A stretch of 64,000 nucleotides of DNA from Pseudocoprococcus catus (GTDB lineage: Bacteria > Bacillota > Clostridia > Lachnospirales > Lachnospiraceae): contig NZ_JAAXCM010000020.1 of the NCBI RefSeq assembly GCF_019734885.1, positions 357,557-421,556 on the forward strand, given 5' to 3'. Made by a program: the position numbers and the translations under genes. Positions 49,724 through 60,824 of this stretch are shown here, piece by piece. The notes under the pieces are model-generated. The model was not told where the DNA came from. It did not search any database and saw only the letters and a list, made by a program, of their open reading frames with translations. Positions within the stretch are counted from its first letter, which is position 1. Every line of letters starts with the position of its first letter.

Positions 49724-50914
49724 ATGGATCATTTAGTTTATCTGGATCATGCAGCGACAACTGCAGCAAGACCTGAGGTCGTTGAAGCGATGCTGCCTTA
49801 TTTTACAGAGAAGTATGGTAATCCATCCAGTATCTACAGCTTAGGTTCAGAGACAAAAGCTGCTATTGCACATGCACGTGAGGTTATGGCGACGTCCATA
49901 GGGACGACGTCCGAGAATATATATTTTACAGCTGGCGGCAGTGAATCAGACAACTGGGCACTTGTTGCGACAGCAGAAGCATATGCTTCCAAGGGCAAGC
50001 ATATTATCACATCTAAGATTGAGCATCATGCTATTCTTCATACATGCGATTATCTTGCATCCAGAGGATATGAGATCACTTATATTGATGTCGATGAGAA
50101 CGGTGTGATCAAACTGGATCAGCTGAAAGCAGCTATCCGTCCGGATACGATCCTGATTTCTGTTATGTTTGCCAACAATGAGATCGGTACAATCCAGCCG
50201 ATTGAAGAGATTGGTGCTATTGCGAAAGAGCATGGTGTTTTATTTCATACAGATGCTGTACAGGCATATTGTCAGGTGCCTATTGATGTAGACAAGATGC
50301 ATATTGATATGCTCAGCATCAGTGGTCACAAGATTAATGGACCGAAGGGGATTGGATTCCTTTATATCCGCAAGGGTGTGAAGATCCGCTCATTTATTCA
50401 CGGCGGTGCTCAGGAGCGTAAACGCCGTGCCGGTACAGAGAATGTTCCGGGTATTGTAGGCCTTGGCAAAGCTGTTGAGATGGCTGTTGCAGACATGGCT
50501 GAACGTACAGCTAAGGAAATTGAACTGAGAGACCGCATGATTGATGCTATTTATAAGAGAATTCCTTATGCACGTCTGAACGGAGACAGAACACGCAGAT
50601 TGCCGAATAATGTTAACTTCAGTTTCCAGTTTGTAGAAGGTGAATCTATGCTGATCATGCTGGATATGGCGCATATTTGTGCATCCAGTGGTTCCGCCTG
50701 TACATCAGGTTCTCTGGATCCGTCCCATGTCCTTCTGGCAATCGGTCTGCCTCATGAGATTGCACATGGTTCTCTGAGACTGACTCTGGGTTATGATAAT
50801 ACACAGGAAGAAATTGATAGTGTTGTAGATGAGATTGAGAAGATCGTTGCACGTCTTCGTTCTATGTCACCATTATACGAAGATTTCATCAAGAAAACAG
50901 GAGGAAATAAATAA
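49724..50914 (+). CDS. nifS: Cysteine desulfurase (NifS/IscS type)
   Basis: The PLP enzyme releases sulfur from cysteine for Fe-S clusters and tRNA thiolation. The 396-residue protein has the PLP-binding Lys203 in SISGHKINGPKG, the active Cys326 in the ASSGSACTSGS loop, and the conserved HAATT, GNPSS and GGSESDN motifs. Its neighbour is a NifU/IscU scaffold and the third gene is MnmA, which uses this sulfur, so one transcript covers Fe-S assembly and tRNA 2-thiouridine. AAGGAG precedes the ATG. Confidence 0.96.
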   Translation: MDHLVYLDHAATTAARPEVVEAMLPYFTEKYGNPSSIYSLGSETKAAIAHAREVMATSIGTTSENIYFTAGGSESDNWALVATAEAYASKGKHIITSKIEHHAILHTCDYLASRGYEITYIDVDENGVIKLDQLKAAIRPDTILISVMFANNEIGTIQPIEEIGAIAKEHGVLFHTDAVQAYCQVPIDVDKMHIDMLSISGHKINGPKGIGFLYIRKGVKIRSFIHGGAQERKRRAGTENVPGIVGLGKAVEMAVADMAERTAKEIELRDRMIDAIYKRIPYARLNGDRTRRLPNNVNFSFQFVEGESMLIMLDMAHICASSGSACTSGSLDPSHVLLAIGLPHEIAHGSLRLTLGYDNTQEEIDSVVDEIEKIVARLRSMSPLYEDFIKKTGGNK

Positions 50915-51351
50915 TGTACAGCGAGAAAGTTATGGATCATTTCCAGCATCCTCGTAATGTTGGAGAGATTGAGAATGCAAGTGGTGTCGGCACAGTTGGC
51001 AATGCCAAATGCGGTGATATCATGAGGATATATTTTGATATTGATGATAACCAGGTGATCAGAGACGTTAAGTTCAAGACATTCGGCTGCGGTGCAGCTG
51101 TTGCAACAAGCAGTATGGCAACAGAGCTTGTAAAGGGCAAGACAATATATGAAGCCCTTGAAGTAACAAACAAGGCTGTTATGGAAGCACTTGATGGCCT
51201 GCCGCCTGTAAAGGTACACTGTTCACTTCTTGCTGAGGAGGCAATCCATGCCGCTCTGTGGGATTATGCAGAGAAGAACGGTATCAAGATTGAAGGCCTT
51301 CAGAAGCCTAAGAATGATATCAGTGAAGAGGAAGAGGAAGAAGATTATTAA
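50914..51351 (+). CDS. nifU: Iron-sulfur cluster assembly scaffold NifU/IscU
   Basis: The 145-residue IscU-type scaffold accepts sulfur from NifS and builds the cluster. The three ligand Cys are at 33 (NAKCGD), 59 (TFGCGAA) and 103 (KVHCSLL), with Asp35. A Glu-rich tail (EEEEEEDY) closes the protein. Its ATG overlaps the nifS stop. It matches the N-terminal domain of Azotobacter NifU only, without the central and C-terminal domains. Confidence 0.95.
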   Translation: MYSEKVMDHFQHPRNVGEIENASGVGTVGNAKCGDIMRIYFDIDDNQVIRDVKFKTFGCGAAVATSSMATELVKGKTIYEALEVTNKAVMEALDGLPPVKVHCSLLAEEAIHAALWDYAEKNGIKIEGLQKPKNDISEEEEEEDY

Positions 51352-51371
51352 TCTCCGATTGAATTGAAAGG

Positions 51372-51411
51372 AGGACTGTTGCAGGATCTGACATAACGCA
51401 GCAGTCCTTTT
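51372..51411 (+). terminator. Intraoperonic terminator between nifU and mnmA
   Basis: AGGACTGTTGC (51372-51382) pairs with GCAGCAGTCCT (51398-51408) with one G-U pair, then TTTTG. It lies in the middle of a plausible operon and could attenuate mnmA, or mnmA could have its own weak promoter. Confidence 0.6.
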
Positions 51412-51440
51412 GTTATACCACAGGAAAAAGGAGGATGCAT

Positions 51441-52547
51441 ATGGCATCGAAAAAGGTTGTAATAGGTATGTCCGGTGGCGTGGATTCTTCAGTGGCAGCC
51501 TGGCTGCTCAAACAGCAGGGCTATGATGTGATCGGCGTTACCATGCAGATCTGGCAGGAAGAGGATGATGAGATTGTTGAAGAAAACGGCGGCTGCTGCG
51601 GATTATCTGCAGTTGACGATGCCAGAAGAGTAGCAGAACGAATCGGTATTCCGTATTATGTTATGAATTTCAGAGAAGTGTTCAGAGAAAAGGTCATCGA
51701 TAATTTTGTTTCTGAATATGAGAAGGGACGTACACCAAATCCGTGTATTGTCTGCAATCGTTATGTGAAGTGGGAAGCCTTGCTTGAAAAAGCACTGGCA
51801 TTGGGAGCAGATTATATTGCAACGGGACATTATGCCAGAGTTGTACACCTTCCAAATGGCAGATATGCGATTGAAAAAGCGGCTTTTGACAGAAAAGATC
51901 AGACATATGCGCTGTATAATCTGAATCAGCATCAGCTGGCACATACATTGATGCCGGTGGGGGATTATGACAAGTCTGAAGTTCGTCGGATCGCTGAGGA
52001 GATCGGACTGGCTGTGGCCAACAAACTGGATAGTCAGGATATCTGCTTTGTCTCAGATGGCAATTATCAGGCATTTATCGAAGAATACACAGGAAGAAAA
52101 CTTCCTGAAGGAAATTTCGTTGACAAAAACGGCAAAGTACTTGGACGCCACAAAGGAATCGGTGCTTATACTATTGGACAGAGAAAAGGTCTGAATCTTG
52201 CTATGGGACATCCTGTTTTTGTGACCGAAATTGACCAGAATGAGAATAAGGTGATTATTGGTGAGAATGATGAGCTGTTTAAGAGGGGGCTCTATGCATC
52301 TCACGTGAATCTTATGTCCCGTGCATCTCTGGATGAACCGGTACGTTTGACCGCCAAGATCCGTTATGCACACAAAGCAGCCCCTTGTATTGGGAAACAG
52401 CTGCCGGATGGAAGGCTTTATGTGTATTTTGATGAGCCTCAGAGGGCGATTACACCGGGACAGGCGGTTGTTTTATACGATGGTGACTTTGTAGCAGGCG
52501 GCGGTATCATTGAGGAAGCGGTGACCGAATTTGACTGCGAGAGTTAA
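51441..52547 (+). CDS. mnmA: tRNA-specific 2-thiouridylase MnmA
   Basis: MnmA forms 2-thiouridine at the wobble position of tRNA-Lys, -Glu and -Gln. The 368-residue protein has the PP-loop SGGVDSS (11-17), the two catalytic Cys in NPCIVCNRYVKW and SQDICFV, and the C-terminal domain with LPDGRLYVYFDEPQRAITPGQAVVLY. ATG 51441 lies six bases behind AAAAGGAGG; ATG 51435 touches the site. It receives sulfur from the NifS encoded just upstream. Confidence 0.95.
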   Translation: MASKKVVIGMSGGVDSSVAAWLLKQQGYDVIGVTMQIWQEEDDEIVEENGGCCGLSAVDDARRVAERIGIPYYVMNFREVFREKVIDNFVSEYEKGRTPNPCIVCNRYVKWEALLEKALALGADYIATGHYARVVHLPNGRYAIEKAAFDRKDQTYALYNLNQHQLAHTLMPVGDYDKSEVRRIAEEIGLAVANKLDSQDICFVSDGNYQAFIEEYTGRKLPEGNFVDKNGKVLGRHKGIGAYTIGQRKGLNLAMGHPVFVTEIDQNENKVIIGENDELFKRGLYASHVNLMSRASLDEPVRLTAKIRYAHKAAPCIGKQLPDGRLYVYFDEPQRAITPGQAVVLYDGDFVAGGGIIEEAVTEFDCES

Positions 52548-52684
52548 AACGTTGTCAAATATGGACATAACTGGTTGAATATTTTATTTTTTTTTGCAAA
52601 TAATGTACAGATATAAAAACAAAGGCTGCTTGTTTTATAAAAAATCATGAAAATAAGTAGGCAAACTGGTATAAAATATAAAGA

Positions 52685-52702
52685 TTGTTAAAAAATTAAT
52701 AA
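52685..52702. promoter_or_regulatory. Rex-like site upstream of the gap promoter
   Basis: TTGTTAA-AAAA-TTAATAA differs by one base from the Rex consensus TTGTTAANNNNTTAACAA. It lies 15 bases before the -35 box of the gap promoter. The rest of the 278-base gap between mnmA and gap is AT-rich, with no gene seen. Confidence 0.5.
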
Positions 52703-52716
52703 AGTGTTTTTTGTAC

Positions 52717-52745
52717 TTGAAAAAAACATGAAAGTTCGATACAAT
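52717..52745 (+). promoter_or_regulatory. Promoter of gap
   Basis: TTGAAA (52717-52722) and TACAAT (52740-52745) are spaced by exactly 17 bases; a leader of about 75 bases follows. Confidence 0.7.
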
Positions 52746-52825
52746 AGGAACAGAGCGAAAGTGGTAAGAAAATTCTTAAAGCTTTCAGCAAAATAAAATG
52801 ATATACAATATCAGGAGGAATTATC

Positions 52826-53845
52826 ATGGCAGTTAAAGTAGCAATTAATGGATTTGGTCGTATTGGTCGTCTTGCATTCAGACAGATGTTTGCAGCAGAA
52901 GGTTATGAAGTAGTAGCAATTAATGATTTAACAGATCCTAAGATGCTTGCACATCTTTTAAAATATGATTCATCTCAGGGCAGATATGCCGGACATACAG
53001 TAACTGTTGGCGAAGACAATGCATCTATCGTTGTTGACGGCAAACAGATCACAATCTACAAAGAAGCAGATGCTTCCAACTTACCATGGGGTGACCTGGA
53101 TGTAGATGTTGTTCTTGAGTGTACAGGTTTCTATACATCCAAAGCAAAAGCTGAAGCACATATCAAAGCAGGCGCTAAGAAAGTTGTTATTTCTGCACCA
53201 GCAGGCAATGATCTTCCTACAATCGTATATAGCGTTAACGAGAAGACACTTACAGCTGATGACAAGATCATCTCTGCTGCATCCTGTACAACAAACTGCC
53301 TTGCACCTATGGCAAAGGCTCTGAATGATTATGCTCCAATCCAGAGTGGTATCATGTCTACAATCCATGCTTACACAGGTGACCAGATGATTCTTGACGG
53401 ACCACACAGAAAAGGTGATTTAAGAAGAGCAAGAGCAGGTGCTGTCAACATTGTTCCTAACTCAACAGGTGCTGCTAAAGCAATCGGTCTTGTTATTCCT
53501 GAATTAAAGGGCAAACTGATCGGTTCCGCTCAGCGTGTACCGGTTCCTACAGGTTCTACAACAATCCTTACAGCTGTAGTTAAAGGCAGTGATGTAACAG
53601 TTGACGGTATCAACGCTGCTATGAAGGCTGCTGAAAGTGATTCCTTTGGTTACAACGAAGATCAGATCGTATCTTCTGATATTGTAGGTATCACATATGG
53701 TTCTTTATTTGATTCTACACAGACAATGGTTTCTCCGATTGGCGATGATTTATATCAGGTGCAGGTTGTTTCATGGTATGATAATGAAAACTCCTACACA
53801 AGCCAGATGGTTAGAACAATCAAATATTTTGCTGAATTGGCTTAA
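52826..53845 (+). CDS. gap: Glyceraldehyde-3-phosphate dehydrogenase
   Basis: The NAD-dependent enzyme oxidises glyceraldehyde 3-phosphate in glycolysis. The 339-residue protein has [15 protein letters not shown] at the N terminus, the catalytic Cys in [15 protein letters not shown] (near residue 155), and the His in [17 protein letters not shown] precedes the ATG. It has its own promoter and a strong terminator, and pgk, tpiA and gpmI follow in order, each with own signals. Codon use is strongly biased. Confidence 0.97.
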   Translation: MAVKVAINGFGRIGRLAFRQMFAAEGYEVVAINDLTDPKMLAHLLKYDSSQGRYAGHTVTVGEDNASIVVDGKQITIYKEADASNLPWGDLDVDVVLECTGFYTSKAKAEAHIKAGAKKVVISAPAGNDLPTIVYSVNEKTLTADDKIISAASCTTNCLAPMAKALNDYAPIQSGIMSTIHAYTGDQMILDGPHRKGDLRRARAGAVNIVPNSTGAAKAIGLVIPELKGKLIGSAQRVPVPTGSTTILTAVVKGSDVTVDGINAAMKAAESDSFGYNEDQIVSSDIVGITYGSLFDSTQTMVSPIGDDLYQVQVVSWYDNENSYTSQMVRTIKYFAELA

Positions 53846-53879
53846 TTTTGAAATCAGAATAAATAAATAAGATCCTTGG

Positions 53880-53912
53880 CGGGTCCGGTCTCATTGGACC
53901 GGACCCGTTTTT
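53880..53912 (+). terminator. Terminator after gap
   Basis: CGGGTCCGGT (53880-53889) pairs with ACCGGACCCG (53898-53907), extended by one C-G, followed by five T residues. Confidence 0.9.
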
Positions 53913-53959
53913 GCACTTAAAGGGCGCTTAAATATAGTCAGACAAAAGGAGATAATAAT

Positions 53960-55153
53960 ATGCTGAATAAAGTTTCTGTTGATGATATTAATGTTAAAGG
54001 CCAGAGAGTCTTAGTAAGATGCGATTTTAATGTTCCTTTACAGGATGGAAAGATTACAGATGAGAACAGACTGGTAGCATCCCTGCCGACAATCAAGAAA
54101 CTCATCGCTGACGGCGGCAAAGTTATCCTTTGCTCACATCTTGGTAAGCCAAAGGGCGAAGCAAAGCCTGAACTTTCTCTGGCACCTGTTGCTGTTCGTT
54201 TAAGCGAACTTCTTGGTCAGGACGTAAAATTTGCTGCAGATCCTGAGGTCGTTGGTCCAAATGCAAAAGCTGCTGTAGCTGCCATGAAAGATGGCGATGT
54301 TGTTCTTCTTGAGAACACACGTTACAGAATTGAAGAGACAAAGAATGGGGAAGCCTTCAGCAAAGAACTGGCAAGCCTTTGCGATGTTTATGTGGATGAT
54401 GCTTTCGGTACAGCTCACAGAGCACATTGCTCCAACGTCGGTGTCACTCAGTATGTGAAGACAGCAGCTGTTGGCTATTTGATGCAGAAGGAAATCGATT
54501 TCCTTGGCAATGCAGTCAATAACCCTGCAAGACCTTTTGTTGCTATTCTTGGCGGTTCCAAGGTATCCAGCAAGATTTCTGTTATCAACAACCTGCTTGA
54601 CAAAGTGGATACTCTGATCATCGGCGGCGGTATGGCTTATACATTTATGAAGGCTCAGGGCGGTAAGATCGGTACATCTCTTTGTGAAGATGATTATCTT
54701 GATTATGCCAACGATATGATCAAGAAAGCTGCTGATAAGGGCGTGAAGATGCTTATTCCTGTAGATACAGTAACTGCTGATGCATTTTCTAATGATGCCA
54801 ATGTGAAAGTAGTCGATGCCGGCCAGATCGATGACGGCTGGATGGGCCTTGATATCGGACCGAAGACAAGAGAACTGTTTGCCAACGCTGTCAAAGATGC
54901 GAAGACAGTTGTATGGAACGGACCGATGGGCGTATTCGAAATGCCTAACTTTGCAGCTGGTACTGTTGCAGTTGCTCAGGCACTTGCAGATACAGATGCA
55001 GTGACGATCATCGGTGGCGGTGATTCAGCAGCTGCTGTTAACCAGCTTGGTTTTGGTGACAAGATGACACATATCTCCACAGGCGGTGGTGCATCTCTTG
55101 AATTCCTTGAAGGCAAAGAACTTCCGGGCGTTGCAGCAGCAACAGACAAATAA
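53960..55153 (+). CDS. pgk: Phosphoglycerate kinase
   Basis: The glycolytic kinase transfers phosphate from 1,3-bisphosphoglycerate to ADP. The 397-residue protein has the substrate region [16 protein letters not shown] (21-36), CSHLGKPKG, the hinge region [11 protein letters not shown] and the nucleotide motif WNGPMGVFE, plus GGGDSAAAV at the C terminus. AAAAGGAG lies before the ATG. tpiA follows within 55 bases without an obvious terminator. Confidence 0.97.
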   Translation: MLNKVSVDDINVKGQRVLVRCDFNVPLQDGKITDENRLVASLPTIKKLIADGGKVILCSHLGKPKGEAKPELSLAPVAVRLSELLGQDVKFAADPEVVGPNAKAAVAAMKDGDVVLLENTRYRIEETKNGEAFSKELASLCDVYVDDAFGTAHRAHCSNVGVTQYVKTAAVGYLMQKEIDFLGNAVNNPARPFVAILGGSKVSSKISVINNLLDKVDTLIIGGGMAYTFMKAQGGKIGTSLCEDDYLDYANDMIKKAADKGVKMLIPVDTVTADAFSNDANVKVVDAGQIDDGWMGLDIGPKTRELFANAVKDAKTVVWNGPMGVFEMPNFAAGTVAVAQALADTDAVTIIGGGDSAAAVNQLGFGDKMTHISTGGGASLEFLEGKELPGVAAATDK

Positions 55154-55207
55154 TTTAAGTGGATAATGAGTCAATTATTTATCATAAATAGAAGGGATCG
55201 TAATATC

Positions 55208-55957
55208 ATGCGTAAGAAGATTATTGCAGGCAACTGGAAAATGAATAAAACACCAAGTGAGGCAGTGGCGCTTGTAGAAACACTGAAACCACTTGTAGCA
55301 AATGATGACGTGGATGTTGTTTTCTGCGTACCTGCTATCGATATCATTCCATGTATGGAAGCAGCTAAAGGCAGCAACGTCAATATTGGTGCTGAGAATA
55401 TGTATTTTGAAGAATCCGGCGCTTATACAGGCGAGATTTCTCCTGCTATGCTGACAGATGCCGGTGTGAAATATGTTGTACTTGGTCATTCTGAGAGAAG
55501 AGAATACTTCGCTGAAACAGATGAAACTGTCAATCGTAAAGTTCTCAAGGCTTTTGAACACGGTATTACACCGATCGTCTGCTGCGGCGAGTCTCTGACA
55601 CAGCGCAAACAGGGTATTTACATCGAATGGATCCGTATGCAGATCAAGATCGCATTTCAGAATGTAACAGCAGATCAGGCAAAGACAGCAGTTATTGCTT
55701 ATGAGCCAATCTGGGCAATCGGAACCGGTGAAACTGCAACAGCAGATCAGGCTGAGGAAGTTTGCGGTGCAATTCGTCAGTGCATCCGTGAAATCTATGA
55801 TGAAGCAACAGCAGAAGCTATCCGTATCCAGTACGGCGGTTCTGTGAATGCGGGCAATGCAACTGAACTTTTCGCAAAACCGGATATTGACGGCGGCCTT
55901 GTAGGCGGTGCATCTCTGAAACCGGACTTCGGCAAGATTGTTAACTACAACAAATAA
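55208..55957 (+). CDS. tpiA: Triosephosphate isomerase
   Basis: The enzyme interconverts the triose phosphates. The 249-residue protein has the N-terminal NWKMN with the catalytic Lys, LGHSERR with the electrophilic His, [10 protein letters not shown] with the catalytic Glu and loop 6, and GGSV/GGAS phosphate-binding loops. I start at ATG 55208 behind GAAGGGA; a longer frame from 55166 is rejected. Confidence 0.97.
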   Translation: MRKKIIAGNWKMNKTPSEAVALVETLKPLVANDDVDVVFCVPAIDIIPCMEAAKGSNVNIGAENMYFEESGAYTGEISPAMLTDAGVKYVVLGHSERREYFAETDETVNRKVLKAFEHGITPIVCCGESLTQRKQGIYIEWIRMQIKIAFQNVTADQAKTAVIAYEPIWAIGTGETATADQAEEVCGAIRQCIREIYDEATAEAIRIQYGGSVNAGNATELFAKPDIDGGLVGGASLKPDFGKIVNYNK

Positions 55958-55981
55958 TTTTTATCAATAACAATATCAATT

Positions 55982-56015
55982 GGGGCGCGTCTTGAATAAT
56001 TCGGCGCCCTTTTTT
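55982..56015 (+). terminator. Terminator after tpiA
   Basis: GGGCGC (55983-55988) pairs with GCGCCC (56004-56009), followed by six T residues. Confidence 0.7.
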
Positions 56016-56032
56016 GAAGAAAGTGAGAGAAA

Positions 56033-57574
56033 ATGAGTAAAAAACCTACAGTTTTAATGATTCTTGATGGTTTTGGTTTAAATGACAAAAAAGATGCCAA
56101 TGCTGTTTATGAAGCAAAGACACCTGTCATTGATGATTTAATGGCAACCTATCCATTTGTCAAGGGCAATGCCAGCGGATTGTCCGTTGGCCTTCCGGAA
56201 GGTCAGATGGGCAACTCTGAGGTCGGACATATGAACATGGGCGCCGGACGTATTGTTTATCAGGATCTTACAAGAATTACCAAAGAGATCCAGGATGGTA
56301 CATTCTTTGAAAATCCGGCTTTATTAAAGGCCATTGAGAATGTTAAAGCCAACAATTCTGCACTGCACTTATATGGTCTGTTGTCCGACGGTGGTGTCCA
56401 CAGCCATAATACACATCTGTATGGGTTGCTGGAGCTGGCAAAACGTCATGGACTTGAGCAGGTCTATGTTCACTGCTTCCTGGATGGCCGTGATACACCG
56501 CCGGCATCAGGTGCAGATTATATCAAAGAATTATACGAGAAGATGCAGGAACTGGGTGTTGGACAGATTGCTTCTGTTATGGGCCGTTACTATGCCATGG
56601 ACCGTGACAACAGATGGGACCGTGTAGAAAAAGCTTATCGTGCCATCGCTTTTGGTGAAGGCATACAGGCAGAATGCCCATATGATGCGGTTAAGGCATC
56701 CTATGAGCAGGAAGTTTATGATGAATTTGTTGTACCGACTGTCATTATGAGAGACGGCAAGCCAACGGCTACAGTCAATGACGGTGATTCCATTATCTTC
56801 TTCAATTTCAGACCGGATCGTGCCCGTGAGATCACAAGAGCTTTCTGCGCAGATGAATTTGATGGTTTTGACAGAGGCGAACGTAAAAAAGTAACCTATA
56901 TCTGTTTTACAGAATATGATGTAACAATCCCGAATAAAGAAGTGGCATTCAACAAAGTAGAAATCAAAAATACATTTGGTGAATTCCTGGCTTCTAAAGG
57001 ACTGAAGCAGGCAAGAATTGCTGAGACAGAGAAATATGCACATGTGACATTCTTCTTTAACGGCGGTGTCGAAGCACCAAATCCGGGAGAGGACAGAATC
57101 CTTGTGAATTCTCCAAAGGTAGCGACTTATGATCTGAAGCCTGAGATGAGCGCTTACGAAGTGTGCGATAAACTCGTAGAAGCCATCAAATCAGATAAAT
57201 ACGACGTGATCATTATCAATTTCGCTAATCCGGATATGGTGGGTCATACCGGTGTTGAATCTGCAGCGATTAAGGCAGTTGAAGCAGTGGATACATGTGT
57301 CGGCCGTGCTGTTGAGGCATTGAAAGAAGTGAATGGCCAGATGATTCTTTGTGCAGACCATGGCAACTGTGAACAGCTGGTTGATTATACAACAGGGGTG
57401 CCTTTCACAGCCCATACAACCAATCCGGTGCCGTTTATCCTGATTAATTATGATCCGGCTTACACATTGAAAGAGGGCGGATGTTTGGCAGATCTGGCAC
57501 CGACACTCATCGATATGATGGGATTAGAGAAACCTGCAGAAATGACCGGCCATTCTTTACTTGTCAAACGATAA
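56033..57574 (+). CDS. gpmI: 2,3-bisphosphoglycerate-independent phosphoglycerate mutase
   Basis: GpmI converts 3- to 2-phosphoglycerate using two Mn2+ ions. The 513-residue protein has LMILDGFGL (metal Asp), the phosphorylated Ser in [26 protein letters not shown], the RDNRWDRV block, [11 protein letters not shown] and [10 protein letters not shown]. The site before the ATG (GTGAGAG) is weak. It closes the glycolytic run; enolase is not in view. Confidence 0.97.
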   Translation: MSKKPTVLMILDGFGLNDKKDANAVYEAKTPVIDDLMATYPFVKGNASGLSVGLPEGQMGNSEVGHMNMGAGRIVYQDLTRITKEIQDGTFFENPALLKAIENVKANNSALHLYGLLSDGGVHSHNTHLYGLLELAKRHGLEQVYVHCFLDGRDTPPASGADYIKELYEKMQELGVGQIASVMGRYYAMDRDNRWDRVEKAYRAIAFGEGIQAECPYDAVKASYEQEVYDEFVVPTVIMRDGKPTATVNDGDSIIFFNFRPDRAREITRAFCADEFDGFDRGERKKVTYICFTEYDVTIPNKEVAFNKVEIKNTFGEFLASKGLKQARIAETEKYAHVTFFFNGGVEAPNPGEDRILVNSPKVATYDLKPEMSAYEVCDKLVEAIKSDKYDVIIINFANPDMVGHTGVESAAIKAVEAVDTCVGRAVEALKEVNGQMILCADHGNCEQLVDYTTGVPFTAHTTNPVPFILINYDPAYTLKEGGCLADLAPTLIDMMGLEKPAEMTGHSLLVKR

Positions 57575-57579
57575 AATGC

Positions 57580-57609
57580 TTTACATGCTGTAGGAACCTG
57601 TGCTATAAT
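57580..57609 (+). promoter_or_regulatory. Promoter of secG
   Basis: TTTACA (57580-57585) and TATAAT (57604-57609) are spaced by 18 bases, with an extended TG before the -10. secG starts 29 bases downstream behind CAGGAGGTG. Confidence 0.7.
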
Positions 57610-57638
57610 GATTTAGATTGAATGCAGGAGGTGTACGC

Positions 57639-57890
57639 ATGAGCGGTATCAGAATTGCAGCCACAGTGGTCTATATCATTGTATGTTTAGTACTTGTATT
57701 TTTAGTATTTAAAGGAAAAGGTCAGGGTGCGGATCTGTCTGGCGGTATTACAGGCAGAAGCAACGACACATATTTCACGACCCATGGTAAGAAGCACACA
57801 GAAGATGCTTTACTTGAGAGATCAACAGCTATTTTGGCAGCGATCTTTATTGTATTATCTCTTGTGATGAACATGAGCTGGGGATACTAG
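57639..57890 (+). CDS. secG: Preprotein translocase subunit SecG
   Basis: SecG assists SecYE in protein export. The 83-residue protein has two transmembrane segments (about 5-24 and 60-80) flanking a polar loop with GQGADLSGGITGRSNDTYF and the HGKKHTEDALLERSTAILA turn. It lies ahead of rnr, smpB and ssrA, an order conserved in Firmicutes. I start at ATG 57639; a longer frame (57618) includes the Shine-Dalgarno sequence. Confidence 0.92.
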   Translation: MSGIRIAATVVYIIVCLVLVFLVFKGKGQGADLSGGITGRSNDTYFTTHGKKHTEDALLERSTAILAAIFIVLSLVMNMSWGY

Positions 57891-57899
57891 GAATGGTAG

Positions 57900-57918
57900 A
57901 CTGCCGAAGGCAGTTTTC
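57900..57918 (+). terminator. Short terminator hairpin after secG
   Basis: ACTGCC (57900-57905) pairs with GGCAGT (57909-57914) across a three-base GAA loop, followed by TTT. Confidence 0.6.
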
Positions 57919-57967
57919 TCAATCTGAAGAGGACTTTAGATTGAGCATGTACAACAGGATGAATGAA

Positions 57968-57990
57968 AACACTCCTTCGGGAGTGTTTTT
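57968..57990 (+). terminator. UUCG-type terminator before rnr
   Basis: AACACTCC (57968-57975) pairs with GGAGTGTT (57980-57987) across a stable TTCG tetraloop, followed by T residues. It is the second hairpin in tandem after secG. Confidence 0.85.
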
Positions 57991-58114
57991 GTTCTTTATA
58001 GAAGGAATGAAGCAGAAGTCATGTAAGTATATAGAAAGCTTCGTGAAGTGGCTTTAAGGATGGCTTCGATGCAGACAATAGAGAAAGATAGAATAGAAAC
58101 AGGAGGTGACAAGA

Positions 58115-60280
58115 ATGGATAAGGTTATTTTTGATGTAAGAAGAAAAATGGTACTGGATTTTGTTGAAGAGAAGAACTATCGGCCAATGAAGTTCAAAGA
58201 GTTTTGTATGGTATTCTCAGTGCCGAAACGTGAAAAAGAAGAATTCAAGGAATTTCTTGATCAGTTGATCGCCAGTGGTGAACTGATGCTGACAGAGAAT
58301 GGTCGATACAAGAAGGCTGAGCCGGATACGTTGACGGGAAAATTCTGCGGCAGTACGAGAGGTTTTGGATTTGTGACTGTTGAAGGGATGGAGCAGGATG
58401 TTTTTATTCCGGCAGATGAGACGAAGGGTGCCTTTCATGGGGATACAGTTCTGATCCAGCTGGTGGCACCGGCTGTCCCGGCGAATGGTACAAGAGCGGC
58501 CAAGAGGGCTGAAGGGAAGGTGCTTCAGATCATTGAGCGTGGTTTCACGGAGGTAACCGGTATTTTCCAGAAGAACAAAAATTATGGCTTTGTAATCCCT
58601 GATAATCAGAAGCTTGGCAATGATATTTTTATTCCATGCGGGAAGACCATGCGGGCGGTCAACGGTCACAGGGTTGTAGCTAAGATTACAGATTACGGCA
58701 ATGATCATAAGAATCCGGAAGGTATTGTGACAGAGATTATCGGTCATGCGGATGATCCGAAGACAGATATTCTGGCGGTTGTGAAAGCCTTTGATCTGCC
58801 GACGGAATTCCCGGAGGATGTGAAGGAACAGCTTTTATCTATTCCTGAATCTGTCAGTCAGGAGGAGACCGAAGAGCGCAGGGATCTGAGAGATCGGATG
58901 ACAGTGACAATTGATGGTGAAGATGCCAAGGACCTGGATGATGCTATTACCCTTGAGGTAAAGAATGGTCATTATTTCCTGGGTGTACACATTGCGGATG
59001 TGACACATTATGTCAAAGAAGGTTCGTCTCTTGACAAGGAAGCACTGAAGAGAGGCACCAGCGTCTATCTGGTCAATAAAGTCATTCCGATGCTGCCTCA
59101 TGTCCTTTCTAATGGAATCTGTTCGCTTAATGAAGGTGTGGACAGGCTGGCACTCAGCTGTCTGATGGAGTTAGATGAGAATGGTGGTATTATCGGCCAT
59201 GAGATCACGGAGAGTGTGATCAGAGTGAATCATCGTATGTCTTATAACCAGGTCAGTCGTATACTGGATGGTGACAAAGAATTAGCAGCCGTCTATGCAG
59301 ATGCTGTAGAAATGTTTAAGGAGATGAAAGTATTGTCGGATCTTCTTCGTAAAAAGCGTAAGGAGAGGGGCGGCATTGATTTTGATTTTCCTGAATCCAA
59401 GATTGAACTGGATGATAGGGATTTTCCTGTGGATATTCATCCTTATGACAGAAATCCGGCAACAAAGATCATCGAGGATTTCATGCTGATGGCCAATGAG
59501 ACTATTGCGGAGGATTTCTTTTGGCAGGAAGTGCCATTCCTTTATAGGAGCCATGAATCTCCGGATGCGGATCGGATTAAGCGTTTGATGATTCTGATTA
59601 AGAATTATGGTTATTATATGAATATCCGACAGGACAGCATTCATCCGATGGAATTCCAGAAACTTCTTGGCAAGATTGAAGGAACCCCGGAAGAGACGAT
59701 GATTTCAAGACTGGTGCTTCGCTCTATGAAGCAGGCCCGTTATACAACAGAGAATTTCGGCCATTTTGGCCTTGCGGTTTCCTATTACTGCCATTTTACG
59801 TCACCGATCCGAAGATATCCGGATCTTCTGATCCATCGGATCATCAAGGAGAATCTTCATGGTCAGTTGGATGACAGGCGCCAGGCTCATTATCATCATA
59901 TCCTGCCGGATGTGGCTGTTCAGACAAGTAGTACAGAGCGCAGGGCGGATGAAGCTGAACGCGAAGTTGAGAAAATGAAGAAGGCTGAATATATGTCAAA
60001 GCGTATTGGACAGCGATATGAGGGAGTTGTCTCGGGTATCACCAATTGGGGCATGTATGTGGAACTGCCAAATACCTGTGAAGGCCTGGTTAGACTTCAG
60101 GATATGGATGATGATTATTATATTTTTGATGAGAATACTTACACATTGACAGGAGAAGATACCGGACGCAGCTTCAAACTGGGAGAGCATGTCAGTATTA
60201 TCGTCAAAGATGTAGATTTTCTGGCAAAAGCTGTGAATTTTATGCTGGATGATAATATTTTTGCAGAGGGGGCAATGTAA
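58115..60280 (+). CDS. rnr: Ribonuclease R
   Basis: RNase R is a processive 3'-5' exoribonuclease that degrades structured RNA, including messages released by tmRNA. The 721-residue protein has an N-terminal helix-turn-helix-like domain, two cold-shock domains, the RNB catalytic domain ([16 protein letters not shown] with four acidic ligands, then [15 protein letters not shown]) and a C-terminal S1 domain ([17 protein letters not shown]). AGGAGGTGA precedes ATG 58115. smpB overlaps the stop by one base. Confidence 0.96.
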   Translation: MDKVIFDVRRKMVLDFVEEKNYRPMKFKEFCMVFSVPKREKEEFKEFLDQLIASGELMLTENGRYKKAEPDTLTGKFCGSTRGFGFVTVEGMEQDVFIPADETKGAFHGDTVLIQLVAPAVPANGTRAAKRAEGKVLQIIERGFTEVTGIFQKNKNYGFVIPDNQKLGNDIFIPCGKTMRAVNGHRVVAKITDYGNDHKNPEGIVTEIIGHADDPKTDILAVVKAFDLPTEFPEDVKEQLLSIPESVSQEETEERRDLRDRMTVTIDGEDAKDLDDAITLEVKNGHYFLGVHIADVTHYVKEGSSLDKEALKRGTSVYLVNKVIPMLPHVLSNGICSLNEGVDRLALSCLMELDENGGIIGHEITESVIRVNHRMSYNQVSRILDGDKELAAVYADAVEMFKEMKVLSDLLRKKRKERGGIDFDFPESKIELDDRDFPVDIHPYDRNPATKIIEDFMLMANETIAEDFFWQEVPFLYRSHESPDADRIKRLMILIKNYGYYMNIRQDSIHPMEFQKLLGKIEGTPEETMISRLVLRSMKQARYTTENFGHFGLAVSYYCHFTSPIRRYPDLLIHRIIKENLHGQLDDRRQAHYHHILPDVAVQTSSTERRADEAEREVEKMKKAEYMSKRIGQRYEGVVSGITNWGMYVELPNTCEGLVRLQDMDDDYYIFDENTYTLTGEDTGRSFKLGEHVSIIVKDVDFLAKAVNFMLDDNIFAEGAM

Positions 60281-60744
60281 TGGCTGGAAAAGGTACAAAA
60301 CTGATTGCCAACAATAAAAAGGCGTATCATGATTATTTTATTGAAGATAAATATGAAGCGGGCATTGTTTTGCATGGCACAGAAGTGAAATCCCTGCGTA
60401 TGGGGAAATGCAGTATTAAGGAATCTTTTATCCATGCAGATCATGGTGAGATTTATATTGAACATATGCATATTGCGCCATATGAGAAGGGCAATATTTT
60501 CAATAAAGATCCGCTGCGTACAAGAAAGCTGCTGCTGCACAAGCGCGAGATTACGAAGCTTCTTGGGCAGGTTTCGCAGAAGGGTTACACCATTATGCCA
60601 TTACAGGTGTATTTTAAGGATAGTCTGGTGAAAGTCCAGATTGGTCTGGCGCGAGGCAAAAAGCTTTATGACAAGCGTGAAGATATTGCAAAGAAGGATC
60701 AAAGAAGAGAAGCCGAGCGTGAAATGAAGATTCGTTTGCGCTGA
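60280..60744 (+). CDS. smpB: SsrA-binding protein SmpB
   Basis: SmpB binds tmRNA and enters stalled ribosomes to start trans-translation. The 154-residue protein matches throughout: [53 protein letters not shown], and the C-terminal [13 protein letters not shown] with a basic tail. The ATG overlaps the rnr stop codon. The tmRNA itself lies 2.8 kb downstream. Confidence 0.97.
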   Translation: MAGKGTKLIANNKKAYHDYFIEDKYEAGIVLHGTEVKSLRMGKCSIKESFIHADHGEIYIEHMHIAPYEKGNIFNKDPLRTRKLLLHKREITKLLGQVSQKGYTIMPLQVYFKDSLVKVQIGLARGKKLYDKREDIAKKDQRREAEREMKIRLR

Positions 60745-60824
60745 TAGATAGAGATCCGGGATAGGCTTTAAAAGAAAGTTTATAAAACTTTTAGAGTTTA
60801 GTCAAAGTTTTGATGCACGGCTTT

